A stretch of DNA of 64,000 bases from contig JAJEGA010000101.1 in assembly GCA_022820125.1 (NCBI GenBank), positions 1-64,000 on the forward strand, written 5' to 3'. Made by a program: the position numbers and the translations under genes. Every line of letters begins with the position of its first letter. Positions within the stretch are counted from its first letter, which is position 1. Of the stretch, positions 44,753 to 53,582 are shown piece by piece. The DNA comes from Anaerolineae bacterium (GTDB taxonomy: Bacteria > Chloroflexota > Anaerolineae > Aggregatilineales > Phototrophicaceae). Below the pieces are notes generated by a model that made no database searches, was not told where the DNA came from, and saw only the letters and a program-made list of their open reading frames with translations.

Positions 44753-45679
44753 TCAGTACGATCCCCGATGCGGGAAGCGCCGCAGCAAACCCGTCGGCTT
44801 GCGGAACTCTTGCAGCAGCGCGACTCCGCCGACGATGATGACCATTCCCACAACCATCGTCGGCGAGATCACCTCGCCCAGGAAGATCACGCCGCCAATG
44901 CCAGCCACGATCGGGATGATATAGGTCGTCATCATCGTCGGCGTGGCGCCGAAGCGCTTGACATTGTAGAAGGACAGCAGCAAGCCCAGGAAAGTGCCGA
45001 CGAGCGCCGAGTACAACAGCGCCAGAACGCCTGCTCCGTTTACCGCGCTCATATCAAAGCCGACGGTCACAAGCGATAGGGGCATCACTATTAGGGCGGT
45101 CGTGAATATGCGGATGCTGCCCACGTCAAAGGCATCATAGCCGCGCAGGTTGCGGCGCGCGTATATGACCATCGCCCCGCCAAATACGGTGGCGCTGCCG
45201 GCCAGCAGATAACCAAGCGGCGAGGCTTCGGCGACATCGGGCAAGCCATTCTCGCCGGTGAACGCGAGCAAGAGCGCGCCGCCCAGAGCCATTGCCACGC
45301 CAAATACCTGGCGGCGATTGAGTGATTCCTCCGGCAGCAAGAAGTGCGCCATCAACACGGTCAGCGGGGGCCCCGTTGCCAGCAGCAATGCAGCGACGCC
45401 GCTCGACAAGTATTGCAGCGAGCTGATTGCGCAGGTCATGGGCAAAGCCGTTCCAAATATGCCAAGCAAGCCCGCCCGTTTCCAAAGCACAGGATCGCGT
45501 GGAAGTCGACGGCCCGTGGCCACCGAGTACACAGCAAAAGCCAACAGGCTGGAGAGGATCATGCGAATACCGATATAAGTCGTTGGCTCGAACTGGCCGA
45601 CGCCAAAGCGGGAAACCACCATCGACGAGCCGAAGAAGAAGGCGAGCAAGAGGATATAGGGCAAGGCGGCAATATTCAA
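44753..45679 (-). CDS. EamA-family (drug/metabolite) transporter
   Basis: A 308-residue membrane protein with about ten hydrophobic segments arranged as two EamA repeats. GSSMVVSRFGVGQF after helix one, SGVAALLLATGPPLTVLMAHFLLPEE and the mirrored LGEVISPTMVVGM near the end are typical of the family. These carriers export amino acids, sugars or metabolites. It is the last gene of a minus-strand run that includes a sulfatase-like gene and a sugar importer, from which it is set apart by a degraded gene fragment. Confidence 0.88.
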   Translation of the reverse strand: MNIAALPYILLLAFFFGSSMVVSRFGVGQFEPTTYIGIRMILSSLLAFAVYSVATGRRLPRDPVLWKRAGLLGIFGTALPMTCAISSLQYLSSGVAALLLATGPPLTVLMAHFLLPEESLNRRQVFGVAMALGGALLLAFTGENGLPDVAEASPLGYLLAGSATVFGGAMVIYARRNLRGYDAFDVGSIRIFTTALIVMPLSLVTVGFDMSAVNGAGVLALLYSALVGTFLGLLLSFYNVKRFGATPTMMTTYIIPIVAGIGGVIFLGEVISPTMVVGMVIIVGGVALLQEFRKPTGLLRRFPHRGSY

Positions 45680-45800
45680 ATGAGGCTTCCCCGCGTGGAT
45701 GTGCGAATAGGCGGGGAGTTTACAGCAGAAGGCGGGGCAATGTAATGGGGAGAAATCTGCGGATGCGGACCGCTGTGCGGAACCTTTTGCGGGATGGCGC

Positions 45801-45923
45801 TTAATTCAGCGAGAACAGCGCGTCAAGCTCCAGCCTGAAGCCGGGCAAGACGGGCTCTCCGTCAAGAGCGCCGCCTGGTCCGATTTTGCATACCTCGCGC
45901 AGACGGTTCCAAGGCAATCGGAT
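45801..45923 (-). pseudogene. C-terminal remnant of a Uma2-type endonuclease
   Basis: Reading the minus strand up to the stop at 45801-45803 gives ...GEPVLPGFRLELDALFSLN-stop. This closely matches the usual C-terminus of Uma2 (DUF820) endonucleases, where LPGF-x-L-x-Lx-x-LF ends the chain. The catalytic core is missing. The fragment abuts the 3' end of the sulfatase-like gene and runs into it without a start. It is probably a leftover of a lost gene. Confidence 0.5.
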
Positions 45924-47290
45924 TAGAGCCGCCGCCGCGGCGCCGCGTATTCTTCGGGCGTCTCCATCGCGTCCATCCAGCGGACGAACTTGGCGTGCAT
46001 CGCTTCGCAGATTTCGGGTTTTTCCGCCGCCAGATTATGCCGATGCCCCGGGTCATTCACGGCGTCATACAGCTCGATCGGCTCGCCTTCAAGCGCGTAG
46101 AGGAAATCCCATTCGCCATCACGAATCGTGCTGGGCGATACCTCGACCACGACTCGCTCGCTGTCGTCCACGATCAGCGTCGTATTGCCGGCGATGTCAA
46201 TCAACGATTGCGATGTGACCACGATCTCATGCAGGCGATCGACCTCGCCCCGCGCCAGCGGCAGCAGCGATTGCGCCTGCACGCGCGAGGGAATGTCGAT
46301 GCCGGCTAAGTCCAGCATGGTCGGCATCATATCGGGGATGCTGACCAAGCCCGACACCCGCTTGTGGTCGTAGCCGGGGATTTTTGCGATTAGCGGCACG
46401 TGGCTGATTTCATTGTGCTTAGGGCTGCGGTACGAGATGGCGCCCTGCTTGAAGCGCGCCATCGCTTCCATCACCGGAATTGTATTATCGGGCCAGCGGA
46501 AACGGCTCTTGCCGAAGATGCCGAACTCGCCGAAATAAAAGCCGTGGTCGGAGACGAAGAGGATGGCGGTGTCATCATAAACGCCGAGCGATTTCAGCCG
46601 GTCGATTAGCAAGCCAAACCAGCGATCGACCATCGTGATTTCGCCCATGTAAGTCGCTTTGGCGATTTCGAGATCGCGCGCCGTATAACCGGCGTCTTCC
46701 CAATCCCAATAAGCCGGGTAAACTTGCTCGCCTTGATAATCCGGCAGGTAGGGTTTGACGTAATGGGCGGGCGGGTCCCAGGGTTCATGCGGGTCCCAGG
46801 CGTCGATGGTGAGGAAGAACTTCTCTTCGTAATGCCGCTCGAGCCAGTCCATCGCCGTTTTGAATGTCTGCGGCGCGAAGCGGTCGTCTTCTTCTTTCCA
46901 CAGGCTGGTGACATCGGGGCGCCCCGATGCCTCGCGCTGCCCGCGGATCCAGATGAAGTCGTCAAAGCCGCGGTCATAGCCATAGCCATTGCGGATGAGG
47001 AAGGGCGTGTCGCCGATGCCCATCGTTGTGTAGCCCGCTTTTGTCATCAGGCTCGCCAGCGTGATCTCGTCCTGCGGCAGCGGTCCCCAGGTCAAGTAGG
47101 TGAAGGTGAAGCGCCCGGTGGCGATATCGGCGCGCGTCGGCACGGTAGGGAAGGAGGCGGCGTGGCAGTCTTCAAAGACAAGCGCTTCCTCAGCGAATTG
47201 CGTCAGATTGGGCGCGATGACCTGCTGGCTGCCGTAGGTCGGCAGGTGGTCCGCCCTGAGGGTATCGGTGACGACGCAGATGATGTTCAT
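45923..47290 (-). CDS. Sulfatase-fold hydrolase with Thr at the formylglycine position
   Basis: A 455-residue alkaline-phosphatase-superfamily hydrolase of sulfatase type. Metal-site residues are visible at the start (VTDTLRADH), in WDPHEPWDPP and in SDHGFYFGEF. The sulfatase signature, normally C/S-x-P-x-R-A-x3-TG, here reads T49-V-P-T-R53-A-x3-TG. Thr cannot be turned into formylglycine, but Thr is the nucleophile in related phosphodiesterases and alkaline-phosphatase-like enzymes. So it may cut phosphate esters or be inactive. It lies downstream of a sugar importer on the same strand, with 158 bases and two repeats between. No leader peptide is seen. Confidence 0.82.
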   Translation of the reverse strand: MNIICVVTDTLRADHLPTYGSQQVIAPNLTQFAEEALVFEDCHAASFPTVPTRADIATGRFTFTYLTWGPLPQDEITLASLMTKAGYTTMGIGDTPFLIRNGYGYDRGFDDFIWIRGQREASGRPDVTSLWKEEDDRFAPQTFKTAMDWLERHYEEKFFLTIDAWDPHEPWDPPAHYVKPYLPDYQGEQVYPAYWDWEDAGYTARDLEIAKATYMGEITMVDRWFGLLIDRLKSLGVYDDTAILFVSDHGFYFGEFGIFGKSRFRWPDNTIPVMEAMARFKQGAISYRSPKHNEISHVPLIAKIPGYDHKRVSGLVSIPDMMPTMLDLAGIDIPSRVQAQSLLPLARGEVDRLHEIVVTSQSLIDIAGNTTLIVDDSERVVVEVSPSTIRDGEWDFLYALEGEPIELYDAVNDPGHRHNLAAEKPEICEAMHAKFVRWMDAMETPEEYAAPRRRL

Positions 47291-47357
47291 TCTTCATGCC
47301 TCCTCGGTTCTAAAGTCAAATAGGTATTGCATGCTGCTTTTCATTCAGCTCGCAAAT

Positions 47358-47430
47358 TGTAGGGGCGACCCTTGGGTCGCCCGATTTACGAATCAATCTA
47401 GTTTGGGCGAATCGCAGTGTCGCCCCTACA
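47358..47430. repeat. Two dispersed hairpin repeats in opposite orientation
   Basis: A forward copy (47358-47383, TGTAGGGGCGACCC to GGGTCGCCCG) and a reverse copy (47405-47430, ending CGCCCCTACA). The inverted pair separates the sulfatase-like gene from the permeases. Confidence 0.75.
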
Positions 47431-47448
47431 GACGACTTTGATTTGCGG

Positions 47449-48453
47449 CTAACCCTTCACAGCGCCGGACGCGAGCCCGCGGATCAGGTATTTCTGGAAG
47501 AAGATGATCACGACCAGGATCGGCAGCGTGACCGACACCGAGGCGGCTGCCGCCAGCGTGACATGCCCCGGATCTTCGCCGCCGGTGAATTGGGCGATGC
47601 CGACGGGCAGCGTCCAGTTGATCTGCGTCAGGATGCGCGCCAGCAAGAAATCGTTATACGCCAGCAGCAGGGTGAACAAGCCGGTGGTGATGATGCCGGG
47701 CCACATGATCGGCACGATCACCGAGATGAAGGACTTCAGGCGTCCAGCGCCATCGATCATCGCCGCCTCTTCAATCTCGCGCGGTATCTCCATAAAGAAA
47801 CTGCGCAGCATCCAGATGGTGAATGGCTGATTGGTCGCGACCAGGCACAGGATCAACAGGATGTGCGTGTCGTACAAGCCGGATAATTGACCCAGGTAAT
47901 AGAAAGGCAGCACCAGCGCCAGGCTCGGCAGCGAACGGAAAGCCAGCGCGATCACCAGGATATAAACCGAGACCACATGCCGAAAACGCGCCAAACCATA
48001 ACCAGCCAGCGCCCCGATGCTCAAGGAGACGCACAAGGTGCCAGTCGTCACGATCACACTGTTGATCAAATAGTCGTAAAACTCGGCTGTATTAACGACT
48101 CTCGGCAATGCCAGCGCGACCGCCACGCCGGCGAATATGCAGCCCAGGTAAACCGCAGAATTGGGCGCCGGGATGCGCTTGGCGGAAAGGGCGATGACGA
48201 CCAGGATGAAGAAGATCAGGAGCAGCGCCAAGCCAAAAGGCGCGAAAGCCTCCGGCGTCATATTCAGCCAGAGCTCGGAATAATTCTCGCCGGTGGGTCT
48301 GAAGACGAAGCGGGGGATCCTGGCGTTGGCGTCCTTCGGCAGTTTGATCGAGCTCATAATCGTCCAGGCGAAGGGCAGCACGTTATACAGCGTGAACAAA
48401 GCCAGCGCGATATAGATCAGGAATCTCGCGATAGGGTTGTCTGTCCGTGTCAT
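47449..48453 (-). CDS. Sugar ABC importer permease, MalG type (third importer)
   Basis: A 334-residue CUT1 permease. It has the usual first helix ending TIMSSIKLPKDAN and the EAA loop EIEEAAMIDGAGR near residue 220, and ends LIRGLASGAVKG. It is longer than its counterparts because a second pair of hydrophobic stretches (residues about 70-110) is inserted before the conserved domain. The start overlaps the previous permease stop by one base. It and the next permease belong to the binding protein at 49672. Confidence 0.9.
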   Translation of the reverse strand: MTRTDNPIARFLIYIALALFTLYNVLPFAWTIMSSIKLPKDANARIPRFVFRPTGENYSELWLNMTPEAFAPFGLALLLIFFILVVIALSAKRIPAPNSAVYLGCIFAGVAVALALPRVVNTAEFYDYLINSVIVTTGTLCVSLSIGALAGYGLARFRHVVSVYILVIALAFRSLPSLALVLPFYYLGQLSGLYDTHILLILCLVATNQPFTIWMLRSFFMEIPREIEEAAMIDGAGRLKSFISVIVPIMWPGIITTGLFTLLLAYNDFLLARILTQINWTLPVGIAQFTGGEDPGHVTLAAAASVSVTLPILVVIIFFQKYLIRGLASGAVKG

Positions 48454-49313
48454 TAGTCTTCCTCCGTCTGCTCGCGATAGGTGATGACGAGGAATGGAAT
48501 CAACACGACGAAGATGCCGAGCACGGTGAGCACGCTCATGGCGTTGGCTTTGCCGAGCCGCCCGAAGGTAAGCGCGACCTGAAAGTTGTAATACATTATC
48601 GTTTCGGAATCATAGATGGGGTTCTGCGATGTGAGCACGAAGACGCTGTCAAAGACGCGATAGGCATCCATTATCGATATCAGCCCGATGAAGACAAACA
48701 GCGAGCGCAGGTGGGGGATGGCGACATGCCAGAGTTGTCGCAGCCAAGTCGCGCCATCGACCCGCGCCGCTTCCAGCGATTCTTGCGGCAGCGTCTGCAA
48801 TCCGGCGAATAGTACGATCATGGCGAAGGGCGTCGCCGTCCAGATGCTGTGGAAGATGATCAGAAGCGGCACTGTTGTGCTGTTCATGAACAGGCGATAA
48901 TCGAAAAGCTGCTGCATCCAATACCAATAGGGTCCGCCGCGATCAAACATATCGCGGAAGATCAGTGTGCCGACCACTGGCGTCATGACAAATGGCACCA
49001 GCGCCGCGGCGACGAAAACCCCGCGAAAACGCGTGACCTGATCCAGAAGCAGGGCGAAGAGCAAGCCGAGCACGATCCGCGCCGGCACGGCAATAGCGAT
49101 GAAAAGCAGCGTGAATTCAAGAGAATCCCAGAACTCGGGATCGCCCAAAACCTCCTCGTAGTTTTGAATGCCCACCCACACCGGCGCGTCCAGATTGCGA
49201 AAGGTGATGTAGTGCAGCCCCAAGACGATAGAAGCCAGCAGCGGCGCGGTCATCAGCGCCAGCATAATGAAGACGCTGGGGCCTACAAAGAAGCTGAAAG
49301 TGCCTTTTTTCAT
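48453..49313 (-). CDS. Sugar ABC importer permease, MalF type (third importer)
   Basis: A 286-residue CUT1 permease with six hydrophobic segments. The EAA loop reads QESLEAARVDGATWLRQLW near residue 185. It overlaps the next gene by one base. Between its start and the binding protein stop lie 358 bases carrying a degraded hydrolase gene and two repeats, so the operon has been interrupted by decay and insertion. Transcription may still continue through. Confidence 0.9.
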   Translation of the reverse strand: MKKGTFSFFVGPSVFIMLALMTAPLLASIVLGLHYITFRNLDAPVWVGIQNYEEVLGDPEFWDSLEFTLLFIAIAVPARIVLGLLFALLLDQVTRFRGVFVAAALVPFVMTPVVGTLIFRDMFDRGGPYWYWMQQLFDYRLFMNSTTVPLLIIFHSIWTATPFAMIVLFAGLQTLPQESLEAARVDGATWLRQLWHVAIPHLRSLFVFIGLISIMDAYRVFDSVFVLTSQNPIYDSETIMYYNFQVALTFGRLGKANAMSVLTVLGIFVVLIPFLVITYREQTEED

Positions 49314-49324
49314 AAGCCGATCTC

Positions 49325-49499
49325 CTATTTTTTCTGCGCGGCGATAACCCCGATCATATCAATCACGGCGGCGATGACTGCGTCCGGGCGCTGGCGGAAG
49401 ACCGCGTGTCCCGCGTCAATCGCCGCGACCAGCGACATCAATGATTTCGCTTGGCGCTTGGCCGAGATCAAGAGAATAAACCCGATGGAAGCTGGTCAT
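49325..49499 (-). pseudogene. Frameshifted remnant of an alpha/beta hydrolase
   Basis: On the minus strand a start at 49499 gives MTSFHRVYSLDLGQAPS..., like the early strand of an alpha/beta hydrolase, but it stops after 27 codons. In another frame, ending at the stop 49325-49327, the codons read DAGHAVFRQRPDAVIAAVIDMI, the common C-terminal end containing the catalytic histidine (GHAVFRERP type). The middle is absent. It lies between the permease and binding protein of the third importer. Confidence 0.45.
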
Positions 49500-49552
49500 G
49501 AATTTGCCACTGTCCCAATCCGGCAGTGATTGACGGTGACGCGTAAAGACGA

Positions 49553-49620
49553 GGGGTCAACCACCGGCTGACCCCTACAAACTAGGCAAAACATGTAGGG
49601 GCGAACCGGCGGCTCGCCCG
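49553..49620. repeat. Two dispersed hairpin repeats in opposite orientation
   Basis: A reverse copy with a GGGGTCA/TGACCCC core (49553-49579) and a forward copy TGTAGGGGCGAACC...GGCTCGCCCG (49594-49620), 14 bases apart. Confidence 0.7.
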
Positions 49621-49671
49621 TCATTGCCGCGCCGGCAAATGCTAGCGAATGGCGCGGCGCGTCGATTGCTG

Positions 49672-50955
49672 CTAGCCCTCTATGAATCCCTGCGTGGTCG
49701 CTTCGGCGGTGTAGGCGTCAGCGGCTGCGTCCAGCAATTCCGCCGCGGACATTTCGCCGGTGACGATTTGCGGCAGCCATTGCGCCAATACACCGTTCAA
49801 TACCGCGCCGATCGCAGCGACGCTCGAGCCTTCGACGCCGCCGTTGATCGTCTCAAAGACGGCCGGGAGATAACGCGCGTCAGCCTCTGCGGCCACTGAG
49901 TTGCGGCTAATGACGCCATAAGCCGAAGCGCCCACCTGGCTCTGAACATCCAGCGCTTCCATCAGCACCTGGAAGACCAAATCCGGGTCGTCGTCAATGT
50001 TGGCCGGAATACCCAAGCCAGCACCCGTGCCGCCGGTTGCGGCGTAGGGTCCATCGGCGAGCGCTCTTGGCGCCGGCGCAAACTCGATGCCGCCGACAAA
50101 GTCGGAGAAGTCGGGATCGTCCATAGCGGCCGCGCGGCTGGCCCAGGTGAAGATCATCGCCAACTCGCCGGTAGCAATGCCGATCTGGCTGTCGTCGATA
50201 CTGTAAGTCAAGCCTTCCGCGCCCATGCAGGCATCAACGATCTCGACCAGTTTCTCAAGCGCCATCACACCTTCGTCGCCATTGAAAGCGGGCGTATTGT
50301 CTTCATTGAGCAGATGACCGCCGAAGCCGAGCAGCAGGTCGCTGAATTCGAGGCGCCATGCCCAGCCGGCATGAAGCTGCACGGTGAAGGGAAGCACGGT
50401 ACTCTCTTCCGCGTACAGAACGCCGCAGGCATCAATCACATCGTCCCAAGTGTCGGGCACGGCGACCCCATGCGCCTCCAGAATATCGGGGCGATAGAAG
50501 AGGTGGCGTGTGTTCAACTCCATTGGCAGCGCGTAAATGACGCCATCTATCGACATGTCTTCGAGCCCGCCAATATCGGAGATATTGTAGGCTTCTTCAT
50601 ATTTGTCGATTAGGTCGTTCAGCGGCATCATCCAGCCTTCAGCCGTGTAACTGTTCACCGTGCCTTGCGTCACCATGATGATGTCGTAGGGCGATGTGCC
50701 GCCAGCGCCCAGCGCCAGACTCAATTGTTCTTGCGCCGCGCCCGATGACAGCAACTGCGTATTCACATCTATATTGTCGACGGCGTTGCAGGCTTCGAGT
50801 TCGTCGGCGTAGAAATCAATGATCGGGTAGGTCCAGCCGATCATATTGATCTGCGCGGCGCTTTCCGGCGGCTCAATCATGCAACCGCCCATATCTTGCG
50901 CGGCGACCGGCAGCACGAGCGCCAGCAGCGCGACTATAAGAATTGCCTTCTTCAT
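49672..50955 (-). CDS. Extracellular sugar-binding protein (third importer), Sec-exported
   Basis: A 427-residue family 1 solute-binding protein. Unlike the first two importers the leader is a standard Sec signal: MKKAILIVALLALVLPVAAQ with a cut near residue 19. The start at 50955 is set by GAAGGAG about seven bases before it; the frame runs further up but without a plausible leader. The phrase TQGTVNSYTAEGWMMPLNDL near 100 is usual for the family. Next genes in the direction of transcription are the two permeases and the sulfatase-like gene, so a phosphorylated or sulfated sugar is possible. Confidence 0.9.
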   Translation of the reverse strand: MKKAILIVALLALVLPVAAQDMGGCMIEPPESAAQINMIGWTYPIIDFYADELEACNAVDNIDVNTQLLSSGAAQEQLSLALGAGGTSPYDIIMVTQGTVNSYTAEGWMMPLNDLIDKYEEAYNISDIGGLEDMSIDGVIYALPMELNTRHLFYRPDILEAHGVAVPDTWDDVIDACGVLYAEESTVLPFTVQLHAGWAWRLEFSDLLLGFGGHLLNEDNTPAFNGDEGVMALEKLVEIVDACMGAEGLTYSIDDSQIGIATGELAMIFTWASRAAAMDDPDFSDFVGGIEFAPAPRALADGPYAATGGTGAGLGIPANIDDDPDLVFQVLMEALDVQSQVGASAYGVISRNSVAAEADARYLPAVFETINGGVEGSSVAAIGAVLNGVLAQWLPQIVTGEMSAAELLDAAADAYTAEATTQGFIEG

Positions 50956-51140
50956 GGAAAGTCTCCTTCGAGAACAACTTACGGATAGTGTTTGAAGGCG
51001 CGAAAATTTATGCAGTGATACGCGCCGCAAAACAGAATATACCGCATCAAGGGCGGCAATCCAACTTGGCAAGCAGTCGCCGGCAGGGCAATCGCTTCAA
51101 AACTGGCATCACCTGCGACGAGCAAACCTAAACTGAAATT

Positions 51141-51172
51141 TAACCACCGAGGACACCGAGAGCGCCGAGAAA
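51141..51172 (+). repeat. ACCGAGGACACCGAGAG-type repeat
   Basis: A short (A/C)CCGAG-periodic repeat, related to the CACAGAG copies at 55505 and 59538. All lie in noncoding DNA. Confidence 0.5.
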
Positions 51173-51371
51173 TGCGATTGATTAGAGATTTCACGGCATT
51201 TTGTCGCATAATTTTTGGAAGGGAAGGAAGTTTGTCGACAAGGCAGCGGCATGCCTGCCTAATTCAAACAGTGGATTTAGGGGAAGATCCCTCAAAAGAA
51301 CCTAAACTCTGTGTCCTCAGTAGAACAAAGTAAGTAATGCGAAAAGGGCGATGCTAATCTGATTCGAGATC

Positions 51372-51442
51372 TGTAGGGGCGAGACTTGTCTCGCCCACTA
51401 TGTCGCCATTGTACATGTGGGCGACTCAAGAGTCGCCCCTAC
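51372..51442. repeat. Inverted pair of hairpin repeats before trhO
   Basis: Forward copy 51372-51396 with GGGCGAGAC/GTCTCGCCC and reverse copy 51419-51442 with GGGCGACTC/GAGTCGCCC. Each arm is a perfect stem, with different arm bases. Confidence 0.75.
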
Positions 51443-51519
51443 GACGTTCCTTCATTTTGTTGCATAACTTACTTGGAGTTACTGGGTAAAATTTAGCCAT
51501 ACTCAGCGAGTTTCTGCCG

Positions 51520-52326
51520 ATGCAAAAGCCGATCCTGATCGCCGCCTTCTACAAGTTTGTGACGCTGCCCGATTATCGGGAGCTGCGCCAGCCCTTGCTT
51601 GATGTTTGCCGCGCAGCCCACGTCCGCGGCACGATTCTGCTAGCTGAAGAAGGCATTAACGCGACCATCGCCGGCGAGCGCCCAGCGGTGGAATCGATCC
51701 TATCGCATCTGCGCGCTGATCCGCGTCTGACCGACCTGTTGGTCCAAGAATCCTTCCACGACGAGATTCCTTTCGGGCGGCTGAAGGTGCGGCTGAAGCG
51801 AGAAATCGTCGCCTTGAAGCTGCCGGGCCTCGATCCGCGAGCGGGGGCGGGCGTATATGTTGAGCCCGAAGATTGGAATCGGCTGATTACGCAGGATGAT
51901 GTGCTTTTGCTTGACGCCCGCAATGATTTTGAGGCGCGCATTGGCACATTTCGCGGGGCGCAGAATCCCGGCGCCAATGCGTTTCATGAACTGGCGGGCT
52001 ATATGACGCGGAAGCTCAACCCGGCTTTACACAAGCGCGTCGCCATGTTTTGCACCGGCGGCATCCGCTGCGAGAAAGCGACAGCCTTCCTGCTCAATAA
52101 GGGATTCCAAGAGGTTTACCAATTGCGCGGCGGCATCTTGCGTTACCTGGAAAAGGTCGAGGCGGAAGATTCGCTTTGGCAGGGTGAATGCTTCGTATTT
52201 GATGAGCGCGTCTCCCTCGATCAGAATCTTCGAAAGGGCGGCATTACGATATGCGATGATTGCAAAACGGTGGTCAAGGTGACGGACGAGGCATGCCAGC
52301 ACTGCGGTTCATCGAATTTCCTCTGA
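51520..52326 (+). CDS. trhO: tRNA uridine(34) hydroxylase, rhodanese type
   Basis: A 268-residue TrhO (YceA) protein, which hydroxylates the wobble uridine of tRNA. The N-terminal domain carries LLAEEGINATIAG (residues 40-52), and the rhodanese domain has the active-site loop C178-TGGIRC184-EK and FRGAQNPGANAF. The C-terminus adds a zinc-ribbon, C-x2-C ... C-x2-C (CDDC and CQHC), that not all members have. It is a single gene with a 190-base leader region free of other features apart from repeats. Confidence 0.92.
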   Translation: MQKPILIAAFYKFVTLPDYRELRQPLLDVCRAAHVRGTILLAEEGINATIAGERPAVESILSHLRADPRLTDLLVQESFHDEIPFGRLKVRLKREIVALKLPGLDPRAGAGVYVEPEDWNRLITQDDVLLLDARNDFEARIGTFRGAQNPGANAFHELAGYMTRKLNPALHKRVAMFCTGGIRCEKATAFLLNKGFQEVYQLRGGILRYLEKVEAEDSLWQGECFVFDERVSLDQNLRKGGITICDDCKTVVKVTDEACQHCGSSNFL

Positions 52327-52954
52327 GCCCGCCCGCCGCTTGTTCACGGCGACATCAATGGCATGGCATCCTGCCTCTCTGACGGTTGTGTTGATTTCAT
52401 ACCGAATACGATGTTTGCATTTGTTGCGCTGTCGTCAACGGTGATTGCAATGTTGGACAGCCAGCTTGTGTATGAAATCTGTGCCAGGATCGAGAGAGCA
52501 GGATGCCAAACTCTCTATACTTTAGCATATTCTGAATAATATGTAAAGCAATTCATTGGATGAATTAACCAACACGAGCGAAAATAAGCCCAGGCACAAG
52601 GATGCAACTTAGTTGCATGTTTTGCAACAGCCTAAGAACATTAGCCTGCTATCCAAGCCCACATCGTCATGAACCTGCGCTCGGTTAACATAAACTGTTT
52701 CAATTTGAATATCCTCGGACCTGCGATTATTCAAGCGAATTGAGCGTTATGCGACTGAATCGGCGCTAGACCTAATCCCTTGAGCGGACAGTTTGCCGCC
52801 GTCAGACGAACATTAGAATATAGCAGCCCGCCGAAGCTCAGCCGAATGCCCGTACAGGCGATCTCAGGTGTCGCTTCGGCATATCTCGCCTCTACATCGG
52901 GCTGAAGCTGACGTATAATGCCGGGCGTAGTGAACGGGCGAAGGTCTAGTGTGG
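52327..52954. other. Intergenic region of 628 bases, AT-richer than the surroundings
   Basis: It contains the 143-base inverted-repeat element at 52365-52507 and a small hairpin ATGCAAC-TTA-GTTGCAT at about 52603-52619. No intact gene is visible on either strand. Confidence 0.5.
52365..52507. repeat. Inverted-repeat element, possible MITE
   Basis: Two 38-base arms (52365-52402 and 52470-52507) are in opposite orientation. The outer ten bases, GGCATCCTGC, and the inner nine or ten, ending TTTCATAC, match perfectly, while the middle of each arm has diverged. The 67-base centre has no gene. No clear target-site duplication is seen. Confidence 0.55.
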
Positions 52955-53542
52955 ATGCAGATTGGAATCATCTCCGACGTACACGCTGATTACACTGCGC
53001 TAGAGGATGTACTCGATCGATTTGCCGAACACCATAATGTAGATCAGATACTTTGCGCGGGCGATTTGGTCGGGCGCGGACCCGACCCGGACCGCGTGGT
53101 CGACTTGATTCGCGCGCATGGCATTCCGGTGGCGCGCGGCAATCATGACGAATGGCTCTATGGCTTACGGCAGGAGAATCGGCAATACCTGCGCAGTTTG
53201 CCCCTGGATTGGCAGGGTGAATTGGCTGGCATGACGGTCTATATGTGCCACGGCAAACCGGGCAATAATATGTGGGGCATGTATCGCGATCACCTCTCCG
53301 TCAGCTATTTGAAGATGGTGCTGCGCGCGCTGAAAGCCGATGTCCTTGTCACTGGTCATACCCACCTGCCCCTGCACATGAAGACGAAATGGGGCTGCCT
53401 GGTTAATCCCGGTTCCCTCTATACCTTCAAGTGCGCTCGCGCGACCTCCCACACCTACGGCGTGCTGTCTTTGCCCGACCTTAACTTTCGCGTTTACGAC
53501 GCCAACGCGCGCTGCGGGGAGCCGCCCCTCGATATAATATAG
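52955..53542 (+). CDS. Metallophosphoesterase, YfcE/MJ0936-like
   Basis: A 195-residue calcineurin-fold phosphoesterase. All metal motifs are present: SDVHADYTA (D-x-H), AGDLVGRGPDPD (GDxxGRG), ARGNHD (GNH), MCHGKPG and TGHTHLPL. The length fits single-domain phosphodiesterases of the YfcE/MJ0936 group. The ATG at 52955 is preferred to GTG 52949. Its substrate is unknown. It precedes the glycosyltransferase gene by 40 bases. Confidence 0.9.
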   Translation: MQIGIISDVHADYTALEDVLDRFAEHHNVDQILCAGDLVGRGPDPDRVVDLIRAHGIPVARGNHDEWLYGLRQENRQYLRSLPLDWQGELAGMTVYMCHGKPGNNMWGMYRDHLSVSYLKMVLRALKADVLVTGHTHLPLHMKTKWGCLVNPGSLYTFKCARATSHTYGVLSLPDLNFRVYDANARCGEPPLDII

Positions 53543-53582
53543 GCGCAGGGCCTCAAGCGTTTCTCGATCGCGAGGACGAACC

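Larger units (their letters stand above)
51073..51519. other. Intergenic region of 447 bases with repeats
   Basis: It lies between the minus-strand importer and the plus-strand trhO. It holds a GAG-rich repeat at 51141-51172 and an inverted pair of hairpin repeats at 51372-51442. No gene is seen. Confidence 0.5.
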
